From positions 24,328-88,327 of the forward strand of contig JAZRTK010000010.1 of assembly GCA_045651985.1 (NCBI GenBank): a stretch of DNA of 64,000 nucleotides, given 5' to 3'. Positions within the stretch are counted from its first letter, which is position 1; each line of letters begins with the position of its first letter. The notes under the pieces are model-generated. The model worked only from the letters and a program-made list of their open reading frames with translations, was not told the DNA's origin and did not search any database. Shown here one piece after another: positions 40,127-48,277 of this stretch. The stretch is from SIG710 sp045651985. GTDB lineage: Bacteria > Bacillota > Clostridia > Oscillospirales > CAG-272. The position numbers and the translations under genes were made by a program.

Positions 40127-41176
40127 TCAGTTTCCTGTTTGTTGGTTGAGCGGGGCTATGAAAACTCCGTTTTCCTTGGCTGCCGCCGTCCATTTTTCGA
40201 TGCTTGCTTTTGTCCTAACGGTAAGATCGGTGATCTCTACCGTTGTAAGTGATTGGAATTTATGGTTGTTCGGATTTTCCGACACCTTCGCGTTTGCTTT
40301 TCCCCAGGCTATATATCCGATAGCTTCAAGAGGTGATCTTAAAGAGTCGGGACCTGCGACCAATCTTGTAACCCTTTGCAATAGCGTGCGCAAAATGGCG
40401 TTACATTCGCTGACCTCAAGTGTGTTCTTGGCGCGTATAATAAAGCTGCAGCCCTGAGCATGGGCGGAGATAAGATTTTTGATCAGAGCCGCGTCGGTCA
40501 GGTTTTTCTTTTCAATGATGACCGTTGCACGAAGGCTCATTTCTGCCATGAAGGAAATGAGCTCCGACTGTTCTTCCGCACTCATCTTTGTAAAATCCGC
40601 GATGAACGCCAGAGTTTTTTCCTGTCGGTCTACCGTTACATGAGCTGAATCGGTCTTGTCGGGCGGTGTGCTGTCGGACACCTGATTTCTTTCTGCCAAG
40701 AGCTGAAGATCCAGCAGATCTTCTTCCGTTTTAAGCCTCAGAACTTTTTTTTCAATAAAGGTCGCTACTTCGACCTCAAACCCGAGAGTCTTTGCGCAAA
40801 GCTCGGAGTCGATAAAATATTCATCATTTATATAAGAGACCGTCGTTTTCTTCACTTCACCCGTTGACAGGAGCGCGTTTTGCGTTTTGACGTTCAGGGA
40901 AATATAGTTTTCCCCGTATTGGACGAGCAAGCATGATCGGATTTGATCAAAGCTGATCTCAACGCCGTTTACCGCTTCAAAGAAGGAGGACGGAACGAGA
41001 TAAGCTCCGTCTTTCTCTTTGAGTGAGAAAAGAGAGGACATATGCCATGCTCGGTTGTCGATGTAAAGGGTCGGAACGGAATATTCCTCGGCTTGCGGCT
41101 GTGAAAAGACAGCGAGCAGCACCGGCAGGGCGAGGACAAGGGACAGTATTTTCAAATATCTCTTGAATTTTTTCAC
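40127..41176 (-). CDS. Secreted protein: copper-amine-oxidase N-like + degenerate NodB-like
   Basis: 349 residues from a GTG start. Signal peptide (LKILSLVLALPVLLAVFSQPQAE) is followed by a region (about 33-150) resembling the CuAO_N/stalk domain (VPTLYIDNRAWHMSS, AYLVPSSFFEAVNGVEIS, ALLSTGEV, IDSELCAKTLGFEV). The C-terminal part has the strand-helix pattern of NodB deacetylases (LAFIADFTK, RATVIIEKKNLTDAALIKNLISAHAQGCSFIIRAK), but the metal motif FDDGP is ADFTK (193-197) and the HxxxH pair is missing, so deacetylase activity is unlikely. Located directly before walR, 14 bases upstream, so probably part of the cell-wall stress operon. GGAAAGG ribosome site. Confidence 0.7.
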   Translation of the reverse strand: MKKFKRYLKILSLVLALPVLLAVFSQPQAEEYSVPTLYIDNRAWHMSSLFSLKEKDGAYLVPSSFFEAVNGVEISFDQIRSCLLVQYGENYISLNVKTQNALLSTGEVKKTTVSYINDEYFIDSELCAKTLGFEVEVATFIEKKVLRLKTEEDLLDLQLLAERNQVSDSTPPDKTDSAHVTVDRQEKTLAFIADFTKMSAEEQSELISFMAEMSLRATVIIEKKNLTDAALIKNLISAHAQGCSFIIRAKNTLEVSECNAILRTLLQRVTRLVAGPDSLRSPLEAIGYIAWGKANAKVSENPNNHKFQSLTTVEITDLTVRTKASIEKWTAAAKENGVFIAPLNQQTGN

Positions 41177-41205
41177 GGTCTTTCCTTTCCGCGACTCGGT
41201 CGCAT

Positions 41206-42342
41206 TTATCTGTTTTCGCTGTTTTTGTAGTAAGCCACCGCGATGTCAACGACCAGCCCGTAGCTTACAGACCCTTCCGTGCCGTTGAGCTTTAGATAGG
41301 TGTCGTTTACCTTGTCGGTGACATCGCTTGCCACCGAGTCGCGGTATTTGTTGAAGAAATCGCTGTATGCGGCAAATTCACGGCGCACCGTGTTGTCAAT
41401 CTTACGGTAGACCTCGGTGTACATTTTGCTGTCGGCGCGGTAGAGGGCGCTGAGTACGTATTCGAGCATGCTCGTGTAGCCGCTGTAACGAATGTAGGGG
41501 TCGTCCGATTCAAGGCATACAAGAAACGCTACAAAATTTGCCTCGTCCTCGGGCGCGATACCTCGCTGGTGTGCCATTTCGTGCGCCGCCGTGTAGGCGA
41601 TAGTGTAGTCGGGGAAGGCAACGTTTATGTTCGCCTCGCCCGTAAAATACGAGTAAACTCCCGTGATGTGAGTGTAAGACCAGGGCTCACTTAAAATGAC
41701 GGGCTTTAGGTTGCTGGTCAGAGGAGTGATGAAGTCGTACTTTTTGTATGCTGACTCGTAAGCTTGGCAGAGCTTGCCGCTCAATTCTCCGATGTTGTAA
41801 GGCATTACCGAAAATCCCGATTTGCGGAAGGAGATATCCTGCGCTGCCTCGTTAGTCTTTTCAATAAGAATTTCTGCGGTCTCCCTAAGCTCCTGCGCAC
41901 TGACCTCAACGGGCTCGATACCAAGCTTGTCCTCAAGCGGCGAGCCGTTGTAGCCAACGCCATAGCCCCAGAAGAAGATCGTGTAAAAAAGTGAGAGCAG
42001 GGACAGTGCTGTGAGCATGAAAATTATCAGATGACGTGTGGTGTCCGAATATTTTCTGACAGAATATACGCACAGCGCAACAAAAATTATGGGCAATCCG
42101 ATAATAAGCATTTCCGCAAATGAAAACGGAATGAGATTGGTTGCGTGGGCAAGCAAAGATCTCACCCAACGGCTCACGTTAATATTGATAAAATCAGCCA
42201 ACGGCTGAGAAAACGCCGTAATGGCGTGTATTGCCGCTGTAACAGCAGCGATGACGTATAAAACTATCGAAAATTTCGGCAGCTTGTACTTTGGCTCTTC
42301 CATCCGGTCAAGGGTGAGAAGCTCCGAAAGTTCACTGTTCAT
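41206..42342 (-). CDS. DUF3810 zinc-metalloprotease-like membrane protein
   Basis: About 378 residues. Three membrane segments in the first 140 residues (about 25-45, 63-90, 102-122), then a soluble region with HEMAHQRGIAPEDEANFVAFLVCL, where HExxH plus the following Glu looks like a gluzincin-type zinc site; this matches DUF3810. The protease role is not proven for the family. Start is uncertain: ATG 42342 was preferred, but a TTG at 42354 is 12 bases after AGGAGG. It overlaps the pseudouridine synthase gene by 11 bases and precedes the CuAO/NodB-like gene. Confidence 0.85.
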   Translation of the reverse strand: MNSELSELLTLDRMEEPKYKLPKFSIVLYVIAAVTAAIHAITAFSQPLADFININVSRWVRSLLAHATNLIPFSFAEMLIIGLPIIFVALCVYSVRKYSDTTRHLIIFMLTALSLLSLFYTIFFWGYGVGYNGSPLEDKLGIEPVEVSAQELRETAEILIEKTNEAAQDISFRKSGFSVMPYNIGELSGKLCQAYESAYKKYDFITPLTSNLKPVILSEPWSYTHITGVYSYFTGEANINVAFPDYTIAYTAAHEMAHQRGIAPEDEANFVAFLVCLESDDPYIRYSGYTSMLEYVLSALYRADSKMYTEVYRKIDNTVRREFAAYSDFFNKYRDSVASDVTDKVNDTYLKLNGTEGSVSYGLVVDIAVAYYKNSENR

Positions 42343-43237
42343 ATTTGAATCCAAGTTTTAACAAAGCCTCCTTAAAATCGTCGGGCAGAGGTGCCCGAAC
42401 GTGTCTTTCCTCGCCTGAATTGGGGCAGGGAAAGGTGAGTGAATAAGCGTGAAGCGCTTGACGTCCGATCATGTCCGACTCACGCCCGTATAGGTCGTCA
42501 CCTAAAATCGGACAACCCAAGTGCGCGAAATGGAGCCTTAGCTGGTGTGTTCTTCCCGTTATTGGAGACGCTGACACGAGCGCATGACCGTTTGCAACTT
42601 CTATGACCTCGTATTCGGTCAGCGCAAGGTCCGCGTTGGGACTTTTTTCGCATACCTCGCGGTAGATCAAGCTCTCTTGGCGGCGGCGAATGTAAGTTTC
42701 AACCCTTCCGCTTTTTTCTGCGGGGACACCTTCAAGTATCGCCAAATATTTTTTAAGTACAGACCCGCTTTGCAGACTTTTTGAAAGGGACGCGGCGGAA
42801 ACTCGGTCCTTTGCCACAAGGACTACTCCGCTTGTGTTTCTGTCAAGCCTGTTCACGGAGCGGAAAACAAATGGCTCGCCGTCCTTTTGCATATAGTGGC
42901 AGAGCGCGTTGGCTAAAGTATCGCCGTAATGCCCGTGAGAGGGATGGGTCGGCATGAATGGCGGTTTGTTTGAAGCGATAAGCGATTGGTCTTCAAAAAG
43001 GATTTCAATGGGCAGGTCAGTGGGAACTATGTTTTTGCTTGATTGCCCGTCCGAGATATTAAGGCGAAGCACTTCGCCCTCACACAGAACGTGACGCACG
43101 GTGACGTGCCGACCGTCCACGGTTATACCGTCGGGCTTTTTCTTTAGTGCCGTGACGGTTCTTGCCGAAATTTTCAACTCTGAAAGCAGGGTTTTGACAG
43201 TCCTGCCGTTAAATTCCTTGCCGCAAATTATCTCCAT
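42332..43237 (-). CDS. RluA/RluD-family pseudouridine synthase
   Basis: 301 residues. Converts specific uridines of rRNA or tRNA to pseudouridine. The catalytic motif FRSVNRLDRNTSGVVLVAKD carries the invariant Asp, preceded by IASNKPPFMPTHPSHGHYGDTL and followed by TGRTHQLRLHFAHLGCPILGDDLYG, the RluA signature blocks. The N-terminal segment lacks a clear S4 domain pattern beyond RTVKTLLSELKISARTVTALKKKPDGITVDG, which resembles one. Which RNA it modifies is not visible. First gene of the WalRK operon. GAGGTTGAC ribosome site. Confidence 0.93.
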   Translation of the reverse strand: MEIICGKEFNGRTVKTLLSELKISARTVTALKKKPDGITVDGRHVTVRHVLCEGEVLRLNISDGQSSKNIVPTDLPIEILFEDQSLIASNKPPFMPTHPSHGHYGDTLANALCHYMQKDGEPFVFRSVNRLDRNTSGVVLVAKDRVSAASLSKSLQSGSVLKKYLAILEGVPAEKSGRVETYIRRRQESLIYREVCEKSPNADLALTEYEVIEVANGHALVSASPITGRTHQLRLHFAHLGCPILGDDLYGRESDMIGRQALHAYSLTFPCPNSGEERHVRAPLPDDFKEALLKLGFKYEQ

Positions 43238-43262
43238 GTCAACCTCGCCATATATTCATATT

Positions 43263-43291
43263 ATTTTACCACAAAAAAGAGAAATTAGCAA
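43263..43291 (-). promoter_or_regulatory. Promoter for pseudouridine synthase/WalRK operon
   Basis: Minus-strand TTGCTA, 17-base spacer, TAAAAT, 26 bases before the first gene. Confidence 0.6.
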
Positions 43292-43403
43292 GTAGTATTT
43301 AACTTAAATGAAGATAATAATAATTCAATCTCTTGTATGCACAAAAAAAGCAGCACTTATTTGTGCATACTGCCAATATGTGGCGGAAATTTAAAAAAAC
43401 ATC

Positions 43404-43432
43404 TTGAAATCGGGACGGAAAAAGTGTATCAT
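43404..43432 (+). promoter_or_regulatory. Promoter of TIM-barrel isomerase gene
   Basis: TTGAAA, 17-base spacer, TATCAT, 37 bases before the start. Confidence 0.7.
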
Positions 43433-43469
43433 ATATACAGCGAAATTTATTTGAAAGGAATATTGTATT

Positions 43470-44438
43470 ATGAAACTTAGTGTTTTAGCTAATCTTTACG
43501 GCGCAAAGACTCTGGACGAGACCTTGAAGATCCTCTCAGGCCTTGGCGTACATACAGCCGAGATCGGCGCGGGCGGATATCCCGGAAAGGCTCATTGCAA
43601 TCCTGCGGAGCTTCTGGCTGATCAGGCGAAGTACGACGAGTTCGTAGCGACCTTCAAGAAGTATGACGTTGAGATCTGCGCTCTTGCATGTCACGGAAAC
43701 CCCCTTCACCCCAAGAAGGACGTGGCTAAAATGTACGATGAGGACTTCCGCAATGCAATTCTGCTTGCAGAGAAGTTGGGTGTTGATACGGTTATCGGAT
43801 TTTCCGGCTGTCCCGGCGACTCCGATGCTTCCACTAACCCCAACTGGGTAACCTGCGCATGGCCTCCGGATTACATTGAGATCCTTGATTGGCAGTGGAA
43901 CGAAAAGCTCATTCCTTACTGGAAGGAAATGGGCAAGTTCGCCCTTGATCATAAGGTGACTCACATCGCATTCGAGATGCACCCCGGTTTCTGTGTTTAT
44001 AACCCCGAGACGCTTCTTAAGCTCCGTGCGGCAGTGGGTGACGTTATCGGCGCAAACTTTGACCCCTCCCACCTTATCTGGCAAGGAATGGACCCCGTTG
44101 CGGCTATCCGTGAGCTGAAGGGCGCGATCTACCACGTTCACGCAAAGGATACCAAGATCGACAAGTACAACACCGCAAAGAACGGCGTTCTCGATACAAA
44201 GCACTACGGCGACGAGCTGAACCGCGCATGGGTGTTCAGAACCGTTGGCTACGGTAACAACGAGACTTACTGGAGAGACCTTGTAAGTAACCTCCGCCTT
44301 TGCGGCTATGACAAGGTGCTCAGCATCGAGCACGAGGATAGTGTTATGACTATCGACGAGGGACTGCGTAAGGCAGTTAACTTCCTCAACGATATTATCA
44401 TCGTAGAGGAAAAGCCCACCACGATGAGCTGGGCATAA
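43470..44438 (+). CDS. Xylose-isomerase-like TIM-barrel protein
   Basis: 322 residues, AP endonuclease 2 superfamily (sugar-phosphate isomerase/epimerase). Ligand residues are seen in HTAEIGAGGYPG, FEMHPGFCVYN (Glu), GANFDPSHLIWQGMDP (Asp and His), IYHVHAKDTKID (His, Asp) and VLSIEHED (Glu), consistent with a divalent metal centre. Such enzymes isomerise or epimerise sugars or act on inosose-type substrates; this one resembles the branch found beside Gfo/Idh dehydrogenases, none of which is adjacent. AAAGGAA ribosome site. Own promoter and terminator, high expression expected. Confidence 0.88.
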   Translation: MKLSVLANLYGAKTLDETLKILSGLGVHTAEIGAGGYPGKAHCNPAELLADQAKYDEFVATFKKYDVEICALACHGNPLHPKKDVAKMYDEDFRNAILLAEKLGVDTVIGFSGCPGDSDASTNPNWVTCAWPPDYIEILDWQWNEKLIPYWKEMGKFALDHKVTHIAFEMHPGFCVYNPETLLKLRAAVGDVIGANFDPSHLIWQGMDPVAAIRELKGAIYHVHAKDTKIDKYNTAKNGVLDTKHYGDELNRAWVFRTVGYGNNETYWRDLVSNLRLCGYDKVLSIEHEDSVMTIDEGLRKAVNFLNDIIIVEEKPTTMSWA

Positions 44439-44450
44439 TTTGAAAAACTG

Positions 44451-44484
44451 ACCGCCCCGACACCGTCGGGGCGGTTTCCTATTT
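44451..44484. terminator. Bidirectional terminator
   Basis: ACCGCCCCGAC and GTCGGGGCGGT pair around ACC; T-rich on both sides. Separates the isomerase gene and the opposing symporter gene. Confidence 0.88.
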
Positions 44485-45783
44485 TAGCTCACTCCTGATT
44501 TCTTTTCGCATCAAAAACAGAACGCACAGATTTATAAGTGCCATAAGCCCTAAAGCAAGGTCGGAGATCTGCCAGACAAAGCGCCCTACGTTGAAGCCGC
44601 CTGCAAAGGTGCAGATGAGAAATGCCGCCCGAAAGCAAGCGTGCGCGGTCTTGTTTTTTGTCACATAAGACAGGCTCTCCGAGCCGTAAAACCCCCAGCA
44701 GATGACGGTGGCAAATGCGAAGAAAAAGAGTGCCAAGGACAGTGCGATCCCCGCGCCGCGACCAAGCACGGCACAAAATGCTGAATTGACCAGTGCGGCT
44801 TCGCTTTCCGCAAACCCCGCAAGACTTTCTCCATTGAAGACGAGCCCTATGGAGAGGGCTGTGAGAGTGCAGAGCAAGATGGTGTCGATAAAGACCTCCA
44901 CCGCGCCCAAAAGTCCTTGATCAAAGGGGCTTTGAGCGTCGGCGGTGCTGTGCGCCGTGGGCGCGGTTCCGCACCCCGCTTCGTTCGAGATAAGGCCGCG
45001 CACTGCACCGTACCGTACGGCTTTGGCAAAGGTAAATCCCGCCACTCCCGCACCGCTGCTTTTTAGAGAAAAAGCCCCCTTAAATATCTCGGAAAAAACG
45101 CTTCCAAGCTGTCCACGACCGAGCCAGATGACCGCCAGACACATGACCGTATAGAGCAGAGTCATAAGCGGGATTATCACCCGCGTAAGTGGTGAAATGT
45201 CACGCTTCCCAAGCAAAATAACTACACCTGCGGCAGCGGAAATAAGAGCTGCTATGGGGAGTGCGGGAAACCCCGAAATTTCGCTGAACGCAAAGCCCGC
45301 CGCATTTGTCTGAAGCATACTTCCCATTGAAAGGGCGCTCAGAACGCAGAGCAGGGAAAAGAGCGCGGGGATAACACGCGCCAGGAACGGATGCCCCTTT
45401 TCCGAAAAGAAATCTTCCATGTAGTATTGCGCGCCGCCGTAAAACTCCGTGCCGTTTCGCCGTCTGTGACGTATGCCAAGCAGAATTTCGGCGAATTTCA
45501 GCACCATGGCGGCGAGGGCGCAGACCCACATCCAGAACACCGACCCAAGTCCGCCCAAAAGCAGGGCGCCCGCAACTCCCGTAATGTTTCCAACGCCCAA
45601 CGTTCCCGCCAACGCCACCGACAGCGCCGACATGGGACTGACCGCCCCCACCCTGCTTCTTTTTTGCTTTCTTTTCTTTCTGAAGATGCAAAATCGCAAA
45701 TAAAAGAGGAAAAACACCCCCATAGAGATCAAAAGCGCGGGCAAAGCCGTGCCCGTCACGTATTTGCAGAGAAATTCAAGCAT
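44479..45783 (-). CDS. Sodium:alanine/glycine symporter (AGCS family)
   Basis: 434 residues with about 10-11 hydrophobic segments. Family blocks seen: SALSVALAGTLGVGNITGVAGALLLGGLGSVFWMW, FYGGAQYYMEDF, KAVRYGAVRGLISNEAGCGTAPTAHSTAD and the late VICWGFYGSESLSYV. Cotransports alanine or glycine with Na+ across the membrane. ATG 45783 was chosen because GAGGTATAAAAATG precedes it; in-frame starts further upstream would add 36 residues before the first membrane helix. Divergent from groES. Confidence 0.92.
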   Translation of the reverse strand: MLEFLCKYVTGTALPALLISMGVFFLFYLRFCIFRKKRKQKRSRVGAVSPMSALSVALAGTLGVGNITGVAGALLLGGLGSVFWMWVCALAAMVLKFAEILLGIRHRRRNGTEFYGGAQYYMEDFFSEKGHPFLARVIPALFSLLCVLSALSMGSMLQTNAAGFAFSEISGFPALPIAALISAAAGVVILLGKRDISPLTRVIIPLMTLLYTVMCLAVIWLGRGQLGSVFSEIFKGAFSLKSSGAGVAGFTFAKAVRYGAVRGLISNEAGCGTAPTAHSTADAQSPFDQGLLGAVEVFIDTILLCTLTALSIGLVFNGESLAGFAESEAALVNSAFCAVLGRGAGIALSLALFFFAFATVICWGFYGSESLSYVTKNKTAHACFRAAFLICTFAGGFNVGRFVWQISDLALGLMALINLCVLFLMRKEIRSELK

Positions 45784-45925
45784 TTTTATACCTCGAAAAT
45801 AAGGGAATTTTACTGAAGTATACTTGAGGACCCCTGCATTTATGACAAATTCCGCTTTTAGCAGACGAGTTTTGGGTCTGTTAGAAGACAAAATGTGAAT
45901 TATATGTTAATTATGAGAAAAACAC

Positions 45926-45953
45926 TTGATTTTTCCTTATTTTGGTGTAGAAT
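45926..45953 (+). promoter_or_regulatory. groESL promoter
   Basis: TTGATT, 16-base spacer, TAGAAT, just before the CIRCE element. Confidence 0.65.
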
Positions 45954-45965
45954 ATGTTTTGGAAG

Positions 45966-45992
45966 TTGGCAGTCGCGCGTTGCGAGTGCTAA
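45966..45992 (+). promoter_or_regulatory. CIRCE operator (HrcA site)
   Basis: TTGGCAGTC-N9-GAGTGCTAA. The right arm is a perfect CIRCE half; the left arm differs from TTAGCACTC at two positions. Placed between promoter and groES, it should bind HrcA repressor and give heat-shock control. The hrcA gene is not in the window. Confidence 0.88.
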
Positions 45993-46047
45993 AAAACAAG
46001 AAATATCGGAAATCAAGTCGATTTTCGTTTTTAGGAGGTTTTATAAT

Positions 46048-46332
46048 ATGACAATCAAGCCACTTTTCGACCGCGTAGTTATCAAGTCGGTTGAAGCAGA
46101 GGAGACCACAAAGAGCGGATTCATTCTTACCACCGCTTCCCAGGAAAAACCCCAGATCGCCCAGATCGTGGCGGTCGGTCCCGGCGGAATGGTTGACGGA
46201 AACGAGGTCACAATGACCGTTAAGGTCGGCGACAAGGTAATCGTCAGCAAGTATGCGGGCACAGAGGTAAAGTGCGACGGTAACGAATACAATATCGTAA
46301 GACAGAGCGACATTCTGGCAATCGTTGAGTAA
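46048..46332 (+). CDS. groES: Co-chaperonin GroES
   Basis: 94 residues. MTIKPLFDRVVIKSVEAEETTKSGFILTTASQEKPQIAQIVAVGPGG, with the mobile loop (SGFILTTAS) that contacts GroEL, and VGDKVIVSKYAGTEVKCDGNEYNIVRQSDILAIVE, the standard roof and core. Forms the heptameric lid of the chaperonin. The AGGAGG ribosome site sets the start at 46048; longer readings of the frame would run through CIRCE. groEL follows 14 bases later. Confidence 0.98.
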   Translation: MTIKPLFDRVVIKSVEAEETTKSGFILTTASQEKPQIAQIVAVGPGGMVDGNEVTMTVKVGDKVIVSKYAGTEVKCDGNEYNIVRQSDILAIVE

Positions 46333-46346
46333 AGGAGATAAAACAC

Positions 46347-47981
46347 ATGGCAAAGGATATTATTTACGGAATTGAAGCAAGAAACGCACTGCTTCGCGGT
46401 GTTGATAAGCTTGCAGATACGGTTAAGATCACATTGGGCCCCAAGGGCAGGAACGTAGTTCTTGATAAGAAGTACGGCTCACCCCTCATTACAAACGACG
46501 GTGTTACCATCGCCAAGGAGATCGAGCTTGAGGACGCGGCTGAAAACATGGGCGCACAGCTTGTAAAGGAAGTTGCTACAAAGACAAACGACGCGGCAGG
46601 CGACGGTACTACTACTGCAACGCTTCTCGCTCAGGCATTTATCCGCGAGGGTATGAAGAACGTAACTGCGGGTGCTAACCCCATGATCCTTCGCAAGGGT
46701 ATGAAGAAGGCTGTTGACTGCGCTGTTGAGCGTCTGGTGGCAAACTCCAGCCGTGTGAGCGGCACACAGGACATCGCAAGAGTCGGTACTATCTCCGCGG
46801 GCGACGAGGTTATCGGTAACCTTATCGCTGACGCTATGGAGAAGGTTTCTTCCGACGGCGTTATCACAGTTGAGGAGTCCAAGTCTGCCGATACTTATTC
46901 CGAAGTCGTTGAGGGTATGCAGTTCGACCGCGGATACCTCTCTCCCTACATGGTAACAGATACGGATAAGATGGAAGCTGTTATCGACGATGCGCTCCTT
47001 CTCATAACAGACAAGAAGATCTCAAACATTCAGGACATTCTTCCCGTTCTCGAGCAGGTGCTTCAGGCAGGCAAGAAGCTCCTTATAATCGCAGAGGACG
47101 TTGAGGGCGATGCTCTTACAAACCTTGTTCTGAATAAGCTCCGCGGCGTATTCGTATGTATCGCTGTAAAGGCTCCCGGCTTTGGCGACAGAAGAAAGGA
47201 AATGCTTCGCGATATCGCAACGCTCACGGGCGGTGAGGTCATTTCCTCCGAGCTCGGTCTTGAGCTTAAAGACACTCAGCTGGTTCAGCTCGGACGCGCA
47301 CGTCAGGTCAAGGTTACAAAGGAAAACACGATCATCGTTGACGGTGCAGGCGATCCCGCAGAGATCAAGGCGAGAATTTCCCAGATCAAGGCGGCTATCG
47401 AGACAACGACTTCCGATTTCGACCGTGAAAAGCTTCAGGAAAGACTTGCAAAGCTTTCGGGCGGTGTAGCGGTTATCAAGGTCGGAGCGGCAACAGAGGC
47501 AGAAATGAAGGAGAAGAAGCTCCGCATCGAGGACGCTCTCAATGCAACCCGTGCTGCAGTTGAGGAGGGTATCCTCCCCGGCGGCGGTACTGCTTATTTG
47601 AACGTAATCAATGACGTCAAGGCTCTTATCGACACTGTTGAGGGTGACGAGAAGACGGGCGTTAAGATCGTTGTAAAGGCTCTGGAGGAGCCCGTTCGTC
47701 AGATCGCGGCAAACGCAGGTCTTGACGGTGCGGTAGTCGTAAACGAGATCCTGAATTCCGGCAAGTCGGGCTATGGCTTTGACGCATACAACGAAGAGTA
47801 CGTTGACATGATGGAAAAGGGTATCGTTGACCCCACAAAGGTAACCAGAAGCGCACTTCAGAATGCGGCATCTATCGCAAGCGTAGTCCTCACTACCGAG
47901 GCGGTAGTTGCAGACCAGAAGGAAGAGACACCCGCATCCCCCGCAGCTCCCATGGGCGGCGGTATGGGCGGAATGTACTGA
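46347..47981 (+). CDS. groEL: Chaperonin GroEL
   Basis: 544 residues, full length and standard. Seen: TLGPKGRNVVLDKKYGSPLITNDGVTIAKEIELED with the ATP loop and DGTTTATLLAQAF, with the catalytic Asp in the C-terminal equatorial part of the ATP site (LEEPVRQIAANAG region), and the flexible GGMGGMY tail. Tetradecameric ATP-driven folding chamber. AAAGGAG ribosome site 9 bases before the start. Terminator directly after. Confidence 0.99.
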   Translation: MAKDIIYGIEARNALLRGVDKLADTVKITLGPKGRNVVLDKKYGSPLITNDGVTIAKEIELEDAAENMGAQLVKEVATKTNDAAGDGTTTATLLAQAFIREGMKNVTAGANPMILRKGMKKAVDCAVERLVANSSRVSGTQDIARVGTISAGDEVIGNLIADAMEKVSSDGVITVEESKSADTYSEVVEGMQFDRGYLSPYMVTDTDKMEAVIDDALLLITDKKISNIQDILPVLEQVLQAGKKLLIIAEDVEGDALTNLVLNKLRGVFVCIAVKAPGFGDRRKEMLRDIATLTGGEVISSELGLELKDTQLVQLGRARQVKVTKENTIIVDGAGDPAEIKARISQIKAAIETTTSDFDREKLQERLAKLSGGVAVIKVGAATEAEMKEKKLRIEDALNATRAAVEEGILPGGGTAYLNVINDVKALIDTVEGDEKTGVKIVVKALEEPVRQIAANAGLDGAVVVNEILNSGKSGYGFDAYNEEYVDMMEKGIVDPTKVTRSALQNAASIASVVLTTEAVVADQKEETPASPAAPMGGGMGGMY

Positions 47982-47998
47982 TAAAGTCAGAAAAGAAG

Positions 47999-48030
47999 AC
48001 CCCGACGGCTTTTTGCTGTCGGGGTTTTTG
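47999..48030 (+). terminator. groESL terminator
   Basis: ACCCCGACGGC and GCTGTCGGGGT pair around TTTTT, followed by TTTTG. Confidence 0.85.
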
Positions 48031-48155
48031 ATTTTCTTCTTGAAATTTGTTTTTTTGCTTGCAAGAGCAACAAATAAGGAAAAATGTTGTCGAAACTGCA
48101 CAAAAACGAGATAAAAATTTTTATGTTCGGTGGCACTTAAATACAAAAAAACCTC

Positions 48156-48184
48156 TTGAAAAATGAAAAAAAACCATGTATAAT
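48156..48184 (+). promoter_or_regulatory. Promoter of the EF-G-like gene
   Basis: TTGAAA, 17-base spacer, TATAAT, giving a leader of about 85 bases. Confidence 0.75.
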
Positions 48185-48277
48185 AAAAAAGAACTCGGCA
48201 AAATACAGACCGAGAAGTCAATACTACAGGAAGGAATTGTTTTTCGTTACCCCCGAATTACACTATGGTGACACAAA

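Noticed and set aside
47022..48221. Long minus-strand frame antisense to groEL (about 399 codons), cysteine-rich.
   Set aside because: groEL is certain; the antisense protein has no family pattern and no promoter or ribosome site.
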